From NCBI GenBank assembly GCA_965649825.1, contig OZ287709.1, positions 1 to 64,000 of the forward strand: 64,000 nt of DNA. Direction: 5' to 3'. The DNA is from Penicillus capitatus. Its lineage: Eukaryota > Chlorophyta. Positions 12,030 to 23,284 of this stretch are shown here, piece by piece; the stretch's first letter is position 1; each line of letters starts with the position of its first letter. A program made the position numbers and the translations under genes. The notes beneath the pieces were generated by a model. It saw only the letters and a list, made by a program, of their open reading frames with translations. It did not search any database and was not told the DNA's origin.

Positions 12030-15000
12030 CAAGAATTGATGGGACGTTCTGTCTCTGACAGATGGATCACAATCTCATTCGATTCCTGATGCGAAATCGA
12101 AACAACAAAAGGGAAATCTGTCTCCCGTGTCGAGTTCGAAGAGCCGCTATTGATTTCCTCTACCACCAACAACAATGCCAAAAAGATCCTCTGTTAGCCA
12201 TACACATCTCAGACTATTATCCCATTATTTATCGACTTTACCTTAATGGACGTCTTTTCGAATCCACGAGTACGAGTGATGACAGAGCTAAACTCCTTGA
12301 GATGGATGATGTGCCGCTGTTCGGCAACACGGTACTGTAGGAGATGTTGCTTCATCAAAACAAACAGTGGATTCAACTCAGTCATGTTGTGTTCCACTTT
12401 CTGTTTCTTCGAAAGAGCACCCTGGCCAATCACACCATATCCACATGCAAAGAATCCAAAACCGCTCGAGAGTCGACCTTTACAAAATCCATGAAGACGG
12501 ATTCGGGACGCTTCAATCCTGATATGCCACAAGACACCGCGTCCTTCTCTGTGACATGTCGATCCAGAGCTGCAGGGAATAAAACGGATCAGGAATACAG
12601 CGGAGGTGATCATTACTGTTGGTGAGAGACGAATCTGTTGGATGGGAAGTACGGTGATGTGATTGGTGGATAGAGGGGGACTCTTCTGGCAACGAAATGA
12701 ATCTGTTATCGGCTTCTAACACCACGATCTCTGTATCTTCGAGTCCATCATCGAACTCTTCTTTGACAACAGGGTCGTCGTCATCATCCGATAACAATGG
12801 TGGATATTCTGAGCTGTGATATCCACCCCACTGGTGTGTGTTCTCTTTTCCAGGCGATTTGTGCCATTCTTCATGTTTAATAGTTACCTTCTGAGACAAC
12901 AGAGATACTTCTTCCTCAAGCATAGGTGAAACTGGAAACTCGTTTCCATGCACAGCGACATATGTCTGCTCTGTTTGTGTGGAAGGAAGGTCGCACTCGG
13001 CAGTGCCATACCCTTTGGATGTCGGATTTCTTTTCAGGTTCTCATCTTGCACACTCTCGTCGATCAACAGGATACTGTCCAAAGAACAGCTCGAGACTCT
13101 GGAACAGGAGCCTGGAAGATCGTCTTCCAGGACGGCAGCATCTACCCTTTTCTTTTTCTTGCTCGGCATTTGGGTCAACCTCCGATGATCTTCACAAAAA
13201 GTGAAATCGCCTGAGCCTCTGCTTCTGCTCATGGCGCCACAAAAATCCTCTTCTCGTTTCTGGTTTTCGTTCTGCTGTAACACCTTCTCGTCTGACAAGA
13301 GCTGACGAGCAGTGACCATCTTTCCATTGTTCAAGAGTGGGCTCTTTCGCTGTATTTGGACAAACTCTTGTTGATGTTGCTGCTGCTGATGGTAATACTT
13401 CTCGTTCCTTTCGAGGCACAACCGCTTTTTCCAGGATGACATCGGCATCTCCGATTGATGCGGAGTGTTCGCTGTGGCTGCCATTGGATGATTGGTTTTT
13501 GCTCTTCTCACCTAGAAACCGCCAAGAACATCAAAGAAGTCCCATCATTGCCAAGTAGGCATACATTGCTTGCGGTGTGCTTTGCCACCATTCGGTTCAT
13601 TTGGCTTCGTTGCGTTTTCTTGAGCGGAATGTTTCGCGTTTTTGATGAAGGCTTTCTGCCTCGAAGAAGCTTTGTGAAAATGGTTCCCTTTCTTCGTGAA
13701 CTCCTATATTGTATGGCACGGTTTTTTGTCATCTGTTTCTTGGGGCCTTTGGAATTCGATATCACATGGATGTCCACATCCAGATCCTCATCCGAAGAAA
13801 CAGTATCCTGGTTTCCTGTTCTCCGGACGACTGTCAGATCCATTTCACTCCTTGTATCCACTTGTCCATTCGAACATCCCTCCGCCATCTCGACAACATC
13901 TGCTTGTCCCATCACCTTCTCTTCTGCAGTAGACGACAGAGAAGGACAGTCGATGGAGTGTGTTTCGTGGTGCTCTTCTTTAGTCTCGAGGCAGGAACTG
14001 AGATCCTTCCATTTATCGCGAAACGCTGTGAAAACAGATAGCGCGGGTTTCGACAGAATCCAGATGAACTTGGCATAGGATTGCACTTTGCAAAGAAACC
14101 TTGAGATCCACTGGCCATTGCTTGAGGGAATCTGAGATATCGACATCTCCAAAAACCGATAGATCCGACAGATCCGTCTCCGCAACGCCATTCATTGCAA
14201 TATCTTCTGTCTCTTCTCCAAAATTCGACAGTCTGAGAACGTCACTTCTTCCCGCAAATAGCCTGATCCACCAAACACATGTATTTTCTATGATCTTCTG
14301 AAGATAAACCTCTGGCCAAATTCTTCATAAGCTTCGAGACTGTTGCCATCTCCCATCCGTTCTTTAGCCGGATCGAGCAAAGTCACATCATAGTCCGACA
14401 GCGACAGGTTTAACAGAAACGCATCCATCTGTAAGATTATCAAGTTTGAATCGGACATTTGAAAAGAGTGAGAGAGATCACACTTTCTTGCATATGGGCC
14501 CTACGTCACCATCATTGCACCGTTCGTAAACGCCGTCTTCCACGAACTTCGAGAGGAACTGTTCAATCTTGTCTATCTCTTCGTCCTTCTTTTCTTGAAC
14601 GTTGGGTCGTTTCTTCGCGGCATCTCTTTTCGGACGACCCCTTGTGGCACCTCCATCACAACCGTAGCGCTGCATGATCACTTCAAGGTCCTTTTCGACA
14701 CATTGCCGTATCGCCCTTAACAACTGCCACGACCACTGATCTGACAAAAGAGTGAGAATGTACATACCTCGACACACACAGTGCCATGTGTTGTGGCATC
14801 TTCCACGTCATTCGTGAACGGTGAGACCTAAATGGAGAGAGACGTCTTTGGGATCAGATACCAACATCGTGAGGGAACCTCTGAGAACGATGCCTGGGCG
14901 AATCTTAAATACTTTGCGTCGAATGGGTTCTTTCGATGGCGCCTACGTTCGACATCTTCCAACACTTCTTCCGCCAGTTCGCTCATCGTCGATGCCTCGC

Positions 15001-15043
15001 GTGACATGTTCACAAAGATCATCCGTTGATAAGACGTCGGCAT
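12030..15043 (-). CDS. Kleisin-like nuclear protein (possible condensin-II CAP-H2-like)
   Basis: A multi-exon gene with frame-consistent joins at many 45-60 bp introns. The order is an N-terminal helical region (MSELAEEVLEDVERR), a basic KKRPNVQEKKDEEID segment, long acidic/basic low-complexity regions with a Q/H-rich run (QQQQHQQEF) and SKKKKRV. A C-terminal globular part follows, ending FEKTSIKRIFLALLLVVEEI and a final beta-like stretch, with stop at 12030. The short winged-helix-like C-terminus after a long disordered middle resembles kleisins, and the pattern around FLALLLVVEEIN recalls condensin H2. This is a weak, by-eye resemblance. Introns with good support include 13508-13560, 14246-14292 and the 47-56 bp introns near 12500-12620. 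Exons upstream of 15043 are possible. Alternative: an unrelated chromatin protein. Confidence 0.5.
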
Positions 15044-16609
15044 CGAAAGCGGTCTGCGATGGGACGTCTATCTCCCCGGCGCACCCTTGATGGAGAGATC
15101 GGACAGTGCACGTCTGCGCTCGCTTCTGGTAACGTACCCTATTGAAGATCACGATATTTATGGAATACGTGCCGTCGTGCCACGTGCTGTCCCACTTGAT
15201 CCGCCCTTTACCCCGTCAACGCTCGCTTACTCTGTCCAAGTACAGTCACATCACCTGCTTCATTCCAGTGTCTCTTACTGGAGCCTTAGGTTCCCTCTGA
15301 TGTTCAGAAGGTATGTTTCGAAACGCCACATTCGCCGCAAACAAATGTGGATATCCGGGGCAACACAGACCTGCAATATGGTGTGACATGACGTTTCTGA
15401 AATGTGTGAGATAATGAGTGGGGATTAGGGAACAATATCGTGCGACTGATTTTGACAAATATACAGACGGGAGAGTGTGTGGCCTACAATGTGACGGTAG
15501 AAAGAATGAGAGAAGGGAATTTCTTGCTTCGTTGTGCCAAATTCAGTGCAGTGACCTCTGTTGTGGTCGTGGGAACGGCCTATATCCTTCACAGAATCAC
15601 ACAGACGAACACACTGTCGGAGGAGACAGAAGACACAAAGGAGGAGAAGCCATATAAGAATGGAGGGCGATCATGGCGGCGGAGGATTGGCTGTTTTCTC
15701 GAAGACCTTATTTCTCCCTTACTGTAGAGATCGCTGCTTTTCAATATGAAATGCTGTTTTCGTTCCTTTGCTATTGAGGATGACTGCTGTCATGATGCAA
15801 ATGGACAGAGGCTGGAGAGCTGCCATCTGTCAAGCCTGGAACAATGGGCGAGGATTGCGCTCAATGCATCTGCATCTGTCTGTTTGCCTCTTCTGACATC
15901 ATCTGCTGCAGTTTCCTTTTCTCATAGGTGACCCCAACAGCCTGTTTCTGTCTGGGTTTTTGAGATCGCCGTCATCGAGCTAAATAGATATTGCTGAAAG
16001 AGTGATGATTTGTTCTAACGTCATGCTTCGATCGGCAACATCGCCCATTTCTGGCTCTCATCATTCGAAGGGCCTCCGTGTCCATAACTGGGGATTTGAC
16101 GTCAGACGAATGAACGATAGACTCATGTGTGGGGAAAGAAGTTTGGTTGTCCTTTTATTTTGTTTCATTGAAGTTCACTTGAGAAGATCTGAAAAATGCG
16201 TTACTGTGAACGACACCGCTAATCTTCTGTAGAGTGAAGGATCCAGAAGTGCTCTCTTGTGCATATGTGATTTTGGATAGAAAAGTAGCTGAGAATCCTG
16301 CTTCGTTGTTGATCCTTCGTCAATATCGATGTCGATTCAGCACTTGATCTTCTTGCTATCTATTGACATGATCGTCCGTACTCAAGTGCCACACCGAGTA
16401 AACCATTCCTTTTATATTTACTATCCTGTCGTCGATTGTCATGGGGACGATTCACAAACAATGTACAGATTTGTTCGCACAAGTTGAGAAGATGTACGTG
16501 TGAGAAACCAATAGAATCCGATTTGCAGCAATCGATTTATGAAATAGAGATAGAGAATGTGCCGACTGGTCGACCAGAAAGCTTCGATTGAGAGGCCTTC
16601 ATCTGAGAA
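15044..16609. other. Mostly unassigned stretch of about 1.5 kb
   Basis: On the minus strand 15240-15460 has an open segment that may be a 5' exon of the kleisin-like gene. On the plus strand 15408-15727 has an open segment with one hydrophobic helix (listed separately). From 15730 to 16609 no reading frame with family resemblance or clear splice-linked exons was seen on either strand. Confidence 0.4.
15408..15727 (+). CDS. Hypothetical small membrane protein (exon fragment)
   Basis: An open frame encoding about 100 residues with one hydrophobic segment (AVTSVVVVGTAYILHRI), then an acidic stretch and a basic stretch (GGRSWRRRIG). No upstream ATG is in frame before a stop near 15405, so a preceding exon would be required. 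A possible donor (GAAG/GTATGT) lies at about 15310. No family is recognised. It may not be a gene. Confidence 0.25.
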
Positions 16610-17078
16610 CTAAGGAACAATGGACGGGGAGAACACATCAGGATGTGACTGACGCACAAGGATGGAGGCTTTTTCGGAGATCAGTGCCAGGGAGACGAGC
16701 ACGCATCCATGTGGCAATCGACCCGCCGTTCTGAAGAGTTGGGCCAAGTGGCCCATGCGCATGGCAACAGTGTGAGATGCCATGGAGAGAAAGAGTATGG
16801 CAGAAATGACCATGAACATCAAGTGCACTCTACACACAGAGCAAGCAGCGTTGTCTGATCAGATCCTTCAAAATAACCACAGTATACGTCAAAACAGTCA
16901 GATTCCCAGCGAAGGATCGTTGAGGAGGAGTATCGAAGTAAGCCGTGAAGATGATGTGACACACCATCCATCCCATCAGAGCACATGCATGTCTGCAAAG
17001 CGTTCTTTCTAGTCTGCGGTCGTTCAGAGACATTTCAAGGAGGAGACTGGCGATCGATGGCGAAGTCAAACAGGCCAT
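16610..17078 (-). CDS. Hypothetical small multi-pass membrane protein
   Basis: Two exons joined by an intron of about 58 bp near 16838-16900 (donor gtatac, acceptor gtgtag), giving a protein of about 135 residues. Hydrophobic segments are ALMGWMVCHIIFTAYF, VHLMFMVISAILFLSMA and PHGCVLVSLALISE, so three or four membrane spans are likely. No family was recognised. It starts about 50 bp from the BUD31 stop on the same strand. The intron-spanning frame and hydrophobic pattern support a real gene. Confidence 0.5.
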
Positions 17079-17126
17079 TCATTATCAGACAATGTCAATC
17101 CATCATCATCATGAAGGATGACATGC

Positions 17127-17917
17127 TTAATCTGCATGTCCCATCGATTTCTTTAAAGCAATCAAACGCTCTTTCACATCGTCAGGGATCTCATCTTCAT
17201 CTACGCCTACAGCTGGAGGCACCTTCTCGACAGTTTCTTCGGGATTCTTCTCGACCAGTTGCCCCTCTCCTTTCGTCTCATCCAATCTCGGTCGTTTGGC
17301 ATCGTGCTCTTCTTCTTTCTTCTCTTGTTCGTGTGTTTGGCTCCACATGGTTCGATTGTCTTTAGCCTCTGCCTCTTCATCTTCTAGAGGGGTATTCCAC
17401 CAAATGGGCCCACCAAATCGTCCATCTCCAGACGCACATGAGATGCACCCTGTCTGGATATCAGGAGTGATGCGTTGCTGCGGCGCACGTTTCCTCAAAG
17501 GAACGCGACAGTGTGAGGTGGTGCCAAAATTGTGATTGCCTTTCTGAATCGCCAACATGGAACAGAGAATTTCATACCCTGGCTTGCGCCACTTCGACAA
17601 CAGAGCCCCATCGGCGATCTTCTCTCGCACCAAGTAGTCAAACTGCAGAACATCGATATCTCTCTCCGCATACCCTTCGCCACAGAGCTTACCAGTTCTT
17701 TGGACATGACCTTTCTCTGGTACATGAGGTCATAGATGAATCGATTCTTCTCCCAGTGAATCCTGTGAATCTTGTAAGTCAGTTCTGCCCGTCGTTTGCC
17801 TTCGTGTTCTTCGTTGACGGCTTCTTTCATTTGATTCTCAAAATCTTCGATGACGTCTTCGATTAGGTCCCATCCTTCCGGCGGCTTCTTGTTTTTCAGA
17901 CGACGACGGAACGACAT
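17127..17917 (-). CDS. BUD31: BUD31/G10-type splicing factor with acidic C-terminal extension
   Basis: The N-terminal ~145 residues match BUD31, a small zinc-binding protein of the activated spliceosome. Key blocks are KKPPEGWDLIE, HEGKRRAEL, FIYDLMYQRKVMSKEL, then (after intron 17643-17692, 50 bp) LLSKWRKPGYEILC and HCRVP. The intron position restores the family pattern SKEL-(F)DY-REKIADG. Two oddities are seen. The C-terminal zinc region is cysteine-poor: several of the canonical cysteines after KPGYE and near the end are replaced, leaving YEILC, SHC and GCISC. About 80 extra residues follow, rich in Glu/Lys (EQEKKEEEHDAKRPR). The canonical protein ends soon after its last cysteines. Confidence 0.88.
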
Positions 17918-18397
17918 GGAAAAGGGTCAGCGACGGAGGGCACAGTCGGCTAGTTTCGATGGAAGGCAACAAAGGGGTGTTGCTCGATGAACAACGTTCT
18001 GGCTGTCAAGTCGAAATAGAAACGTCACGTCACGCTTGTTGTTAAGTACAAGCCGTCAACAGTGTGACCCGTTCGATCTTACGCTCTATACTTTCGGGAT
18101 GTCACTCGACTTCGTTATCTCCACGACGTCATATTTGATAGTGGATGTTCTTTTTATGTGCAGAAGAGACATGCATTTGTCGGATTCAGAGTATCGAATC
18201 GATAAAGATCGCTTTAGTGGCAGGTAAAGATGTTGTTGAAGCTTATGGAAACGTTTTAGGAATCAGCACCATAACAATCATGCTCGTTTCATTCCTATCA
18301 TGCGACTGCTGCCTGTGTTCTGCAAGGAACGAACGGCATGCATCTCATTCGAATCCTTCCCAACGTCATTGGAATCAACATCTAGCAAATGCTTATG
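17918..18397. other. Intergenic, no supported gene
   Basis: 480 bp between the BUD31 start and the HisIE stop, both on the minus strand. It presumably holds the BUD31 promoter. Open frames present lack family resemblance. Confidence 0.5.
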
Positions 18398-19559
18398 TCA
18401 TTTCTTCTCCCTAGAAGCTTTCTCCTCGATACCAGATTTGCCAAACCGTTCTCTCAGAACTCGGAGAACGTCTTCAAAATGCACCCCCTAAATCCATAAG
18501 TCTGCGATTACAGAACAACACTGCGTATCCTCCTGTCACCTGCTTGTTCAGCAAGACTAGACAATGATAGATAAGATCTGCCATCTCCTCTGCTGTACGT
18601 CGTGATCCTTCCTTATTCATAAAAGCATCGCAGAGTTCATGCGTTTCTTCAATCACTTTACTGCAGAGCAGATTTGAGTCTTCTAACAACTTGGCCGTCC
18701 ACGACATGTTGTTCCCATCTGATGCCGCAGCTGCATATGGGCGGAGAACAGAGAGTGGGTCACCTGGCATCTCTGCAGCTTCTTGCCGGCGCCGTTCGAT
18801 CGTGTCTTCCAGTTTGTACAACGTCGTCTGCGGAGCGTGTTCCGACGACTTCGGACTGATCATCTTTACTGCCTTTTTCTTTTTGGCCTTCAGTTTCACT
18901 TCCTCAAAGAAACACGTCCGGGCGCCTGTGTGACAGCTTGGCCCGATCGGATCACCTAGATCACCACCACAAGATATTCAACCAGCCCTCCGTCATGTTG
19001 CACAATCAGTACCCAGATAGATAATGGAGTCGCGATCACAATCTACATGGATGTTGCTAACATGGATGTAGTTGCCCGATGTCTCTCCCTTGCACCACCT
19101 GTCTTCTCGGGAGCGACTGTAGAACGTGGCGAGGCTACACGACCATTCATCGCCGTCTGGTGAAGGACAGAGATGATGAATGAAGACTTGGTTTGCAGCG
19201 TCTCTGAAATAGCGGATCGATCTGCATAGGCTTGCATAAGAATTTCACCCGTGTCAACGTGCTTCAGACAGATACCAATTTCTGGCGATCCTTTGAGGTC
19301 GGGTACCTGCCTGAACAATGACTGGAACCAAATTTTGGCCCTTGGAGAATTTGACACTGTCCAAGATCTCAGTGAGTCCCGCAAACATATCTTCATCGCG
19401 TACTGGCACTGCTGTCAGTGTATCCTGCTTTTTCGCTCTCAAGGGAGCAACACGTCTTGCCAATTGACGGCCCGTGAGATGCAGGGGTCGTAAAGGGTGA
19501 GAAGGCCTTAAGGGAAACCGCCCCAGTTGCCATCGGCAGCGTACGGCTGAGCGATGCAT
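18398..19559 (-). CDS. Bifunctional histidine biosynthesis enzyme HisIE (PRA-CH / PRA-PH)
   Basis: It catalyses steps 2 and 3 of histidine synthesis (phosphoribosyl-ATP pyrophosphohydrolase and phosphoribosyl-AMP cyclohydrolase). The N-terminal leader is basic and could be an organelle targeting peptide. The cyclohydrolase domain has VPVIVQ/HVDTGEILMQAYA, ATFYSRSRE, WCKGETSGNYIHV, VDCDRDS and DPIGPSCHTGARTCF. The pyrophosphohydrolase domain has KVIEETHELCDA and GVHFEDVLRVLRERFGK. Introns: 19262-19310 (GC-AG, 49 bp), then a 53-bp intron joining LQTN/LATFYS, one of about 58 bp joining YLG/DPIG, and a 52-bp intron joining LLNKQ/GVHFED. The metal and substrate motifs are intact. The fused order HisI-HisE is the usual arrangement in bacteria and plants. 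Confidence 0.93.
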
Positions 19560-20141
19560 GATTTATTCGAACGCTCGCCTTTTATACAACAGATGTCGTA
19601 CGGTTAGATGGAAAAGCCGTCTCTGATTCCGACACACCTTCCCCATTATTCCTAGTGTTGGCGACGAGACTAAGGTCGAGACTCCCAGTTTCAGAAACTG
19701 TCCCTGTTTAACATGATCGACGGCCTCGTTGTTGCTACTGTTCGAAGATTGGATGAGCAGAGAGTCTTGTATGAGCCGACACCACGAAAGATGTGGCAGG
19801 ATGCTCGTGTTCCGATTTCTGTTATGACGTTGTGTACCCAGAAAGTGCATCTTTACATGGGTGGAAAGCAGGGCAGCCGAATAGAACGATGCTTTTCTGT
19901 GTTGCATTTGCCATTCCAACTGATAGTTCTCATGTTTTTTCAAAAAGGCGTCACGAAGTGACAGCGGAAAAGACAGAGCAGATGCTGAAGTAGATTAGAA
20001 AAGTTTCCCGCAGGACATTCCTGGACGGTAAGCAAGATGTATCGGCAAAACAACACCTCTCGAATCACGCTCTAATCTAGCACATCCCCGTCAACAGTGT
20101 CACTGTCAGGAAGGGAGAAGAACTGATGGAGAAGGTCACAA

Positions 20142-20234
20142 CATGACATGAAGCATGAGGCCATCATAACACCATGACATGAAGCATGAGGCCATCATAA
20201 CACCATGACATGAAGCATGAGGCCATCATAACGT
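20142..20234. repeat. Three tandem copies of a 31-bp repeat
   Basis: The unit begins catgacatgaagcatgaggc and is repeated exactly at 20142, 20173 and 20204, a period of 31 bp. The third copy degenerates at its end. Not coding in any supported gene. Confidence 0.95.
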
Positions 20235-20249
20235 CATGCAGAAAAACAC

Positions 20250-20257
20250 TATAAAAA
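20250..20257 (+). promoter_or_regulatory. TATA-box-like sequence (TATAAAAA)
   Basis: A strong TATA-like octamer followed by a G-run, 16 bp downstream of the 31-bp repeat array. No plus-strand protein-coding gene is apparent downstream before the antisense TruB-type gene, so a short non-coding transcript is one possibility. Chance occurrence cannot be excluded. Confidence 0.35.
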
Positions 20258-20554
20258 GGGGGTTATCAAACACTCATCATCCTTTTGAAAACGAACGTCT
20301 GTCTGTTTTAACACTTCGATATTTGCGCGTATCAACAGCATTTCTGAACGGTGCATTCAGGAAGACAGATGTTAAATCTCCAGCGGTGTTGTTTCTCTGC
20401 AGACAGACATAACTTACCACCGAACTGTGATGTGAAATAGTAAGGACACTTCACAGATCGAGTTCGATTCCACTCCTCAACAAATAAATACAAGCGAACA
20501 ATGATAGAATCTATACATCAAGCGTGGACGCAGTTTCTGAAATCAAAAGAGAAT

Positions 20555-21736
20555 TCAATAGCAGAGATCTGTCATGACAGGCCGCCGTATGCCTTCTTTG
20601 ATTTGTCTTTTCTTCTTCTGCTCTCCTTCCCAACGTCTCTTGATGCGTTTCTTTTGCTTGTTTGTCCGTGGACCAATCGATCTCCAGTAAGCATGTTTCA
20701 TGCGATCGTACAGGTCGAAGTCCTTGAGGAATGCCAGACGTCTCAGATAGGCAATGTACTCCATCAGGTCTTCTGCGTTCCAAGCATCACTCTCACTGAT
20801 GTGACCCAACCGGATCCGACGCGAATGACGCACATGAGCACCACAATTCAACCGTTCACCGATCTCATGGATTAAGCAGTTGATCGAGAGCTTCGTGTGA
20901 CAAACAACACGAAAATCAAAATCACAGCGAACGTATCTGTCTCTTTTCACTTCAAAAGATGTGACATTCAGTGGACGTGCATGTCTGCGCACGGCACACG
21001 GTTGATCATGCACGAAAACAGAAACATAAGGAGATTCCCACTTGTCTGGCCATGAAATCTGTCGTAGATGGCACAGTTCATGTTTCTGTGCTGCCTTTGG
21101 CAAGAAGGTACATGGCGATAGGTGATGGGTCTGTCTCTCCATTCGTTGCACTTCTGCCTGCACCTGTCCATCTGGCACACGCCCAAGAAATGATGTGACA
21201 CTGAACATCTATAATGACAGACCTGTGAGATGCTCCCAGGGACGTGACAAAGTGACAGGCGACAGCGTATCATATGTCTGGGTAGTATGACCCAGACGCA
21301 ATGCCCCAACATATTCATGCTCCAATCGAGCAATCTTCGTCAAGTGCTTTGTGGCATTGCCAAACAGCAGGAGGACGATCCCAGATGCCATGACATCAAG
21401 TATGCCTGCATGGCCAATGCGATAGTGACGGGCTCCCATGGCATGACGGGCCTGATTGATCAGATCAAAGGTCAGACTGGCGACCGGTTTGTCCACGGCG
21501 ACAAGACAATTCTGGAGAACAGATAAGTCTATGTTGCCCTTCTGGGAGGGGGTCAAGAGAAGGGGATCTTCAGGAACAGGCTGGACAGGACGAAGACGAC
21601 GTGAAAACGAACAGGTCGCCTCACCGAAGTCATCACTGACATCTGTATCGAAGGCGAATTCGCTGCATCGACGCAGGGAACGAAACAGAAAAGGCAAAAC
21701 GCCACGCGATGTGGAGAGTCTTGTCAAAACTGCCAT
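20555..21736 (-). CDS. TruB/Cbf5-family tRNA pseudouridine synthase-like protein
   Basis: After a ~75-residue basic leader (possible organelle targeting), the TruB core begins VAVDKPVASLTFDLINQ, then IGHAGILDVMASGIVLLLFG, which holds the catalytic Asp (family GHxGTLDPxAxG). HEYVGALRLGHTTQTYDT follows. The Asp is present, but Thr and Pro of the consensus are Ile and Val. An intron near 21205-21270 joins this to SFLGRV and a long C-terminal part ending in Lys/Arg-rich KKKRQIKEG. Its limits are uncertain; a 63-bp intron beginning just after ACGCT fits the frame. TruB enzymes isomerise U55 in tRNA. Whether this divergent copy is active, and in which compartment, is not known. Confidence 0.75.
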
Positions 21737-21850
21737 TAAACAATGGAAGGCTCCATCACAGTTCCAACCAACGAATAAACAGCACGCGATCGCGTTCTCA
21801 GACCTGCCTGCCTGCCTAATGGTTCAGATATTGATGGTGGTCCCACCAAG

Positions 21851-23213
21851 TCATAGACGTTTTGGTGAAGATTTTAAGGTTCTTTCGATGTGGCCCTTGT
21901 AGAACTGACGTGGACGTGTGATGCGAGGGGTGGCCTCTTCAGCCATTTCCATCCACTGAGACATCCAGCCAACGGTGCGCGCCACGGCAAACAAGACAGT
22001 AAACATAGAGATGGGAATGCCGATGGCACGCAAGACAATACCGGAATAGAAATCGAGATTGGGGTAAAGATGCCGTTTGATGAAGTAAGGATCTTCGAGG
22101 GCGACCCTCTCTAACTCCAATGCCACCTGCAGATCATCAACGCTACATACTCAATTCATACATAAGACAGACACCGACCTGCAGAATGGGATCGTCCCCA
22201 TGACCCTTGTGTTCCAGAACCTGATGACAGAGCTTCTTGAGCACGACCGATCGTGGATCGTGGGTCTTGTAGACTCTGTGTCCGAATCCCATCAATCTGA
22301 ACGGATCTTTCTTGTCCTTGGCTCTCTCGATCACTTTTGGAATATTCTCTACCGTTCCAATATCCATCAGCATTCTGAGAACGGCTTCATTGGCGCCTCC
22401 ATGGGCTGGACCCCACAAAGCAGCGATGCCGGAGGCGATGCAGGCGTAGGGGTTGGCTTGACTGGAACCAGCAGTGCGGACGGTCGAGGTAGAGGCATTC
22501 TGTTCGTGATCCATGTGCAGGATAAAAATGATCTCCAGTGCTCGGGCCAGAAAGGGATCGACCTTGTATTCCCCACATGGCGTCGCAAACATCATGTGCA
22601 GCAGATTCTCCACGTATGAGAGGTCATTGCGAGGATACATAATAGGCTGGCCAATGGCCGTCTTGTAGGCAATGGAGGCAATGGTTGGCATCTTGGCAAT
22701 AAGACGGAGTGCTGTTGTGCGTCGCTCTGCTGGATCTTTAAGATCAACGCCGTCGTGATAGAAAGCGGACAAAGCACCAACGACGCCAACAAGGATGGCC
22801 ATTGGATGGGCATCATGCTTGAATCCCTTGTAGAAATGAATGAGCTGCTCATGCAATAGACTGTATTTTCTCAAAGCATTCTCAAATTCGTCTCGCTCCT
22901 TGTCACTGGGCAGTTCTCCAAAAAGCAACAGCGCGGCGCATTCTGAGAAGTGCCTTGTTTCGGCAAGGACTCCCAGTTCATATCCTCTGTACCTCAAGAC
23001 ACCTTTGGTGCCATCTGTGAAGGTAATGGAGGATTGGCAACTCGCTGTCGAAGTGAACCCCGGGTCATATGTACAGACGCCAGTGTCGGGGTGTAGTCTG
23101 CGAATATCGACAAAACCATTTCCAGCAGCGTCTGTGAGGTAGGGTAATTCGATGGTACGCCCATGCGGCAGTATCAGTTTCGCCGAACCTGTCGGGACGG
23201 GTTCACTCGACAT
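21851..23213 (-). CDS. Citrate synthase, bacterial GltA / peroxisomal type
   Basis: Condenses acetyl-CoA and oxaloacetate to citrate. The sequence resembles the bacterial hexameric (GltA-like) type, also the type of plant peroxisomal enzymes. Visible blocks are [13 protein letters not shown]-like [86 protein letters not shown] and [17 protein letters not shown]. These include the catalytic His residues; the Asp lies in VALEDPYF. One intron at 22127-22178 (52 bp) joins DDPILQ to [15 protein letters not shown]. Start chosen at 23213 (MSSEPVPTG); an upstream Met at 23270 would overlap the divergent gene. The C-terminus KRL is not a standard peroxisomal signal, so location is unclear. Confidence 0.93.
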
Positions 23214-23284
23214 GTTTGTGTCGTCAAGTGTATAAAAACGTCTCTGCAGGTGAACTGTACGTCCCTTCACCCAATCGCCTCTGG

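Larger units (their letters stand above)
19560..20554. other. Intergenic ~1 kb with short direct repeats and a TATA-like box
   Basis: Between HisIE (start 19559) and the 3' end of the TruB-type gene. An open minus-strand frame at 19563-19943 has no family resemblance. The region contains the three 31-bp repeats at 20142-20234 and the TATA-like sequence at 20250, with no obvious reading frame downstream on the plus strand. Confidence 0.5.

Noticed and set aside
19563-19943. Minus-strand frame of 126 codons
   Set aside because: Random-looking composition, no domain, no splice partners, and it lies directly upstream of the HisIE start.
20460-20485. tRNA-like B-box (gttcgattcc)
   Set aside because: The flanking bases do not form a T-arm stem and no A-box, anticodon arm or acceptor stem is present upstream.
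20501-20875. Plus-strand open frame after the TATA-like box
   Set aside because: It mostly overlaps, antisense, the C-terminal coding exon of the TruB-type gene and has no family resemblance.
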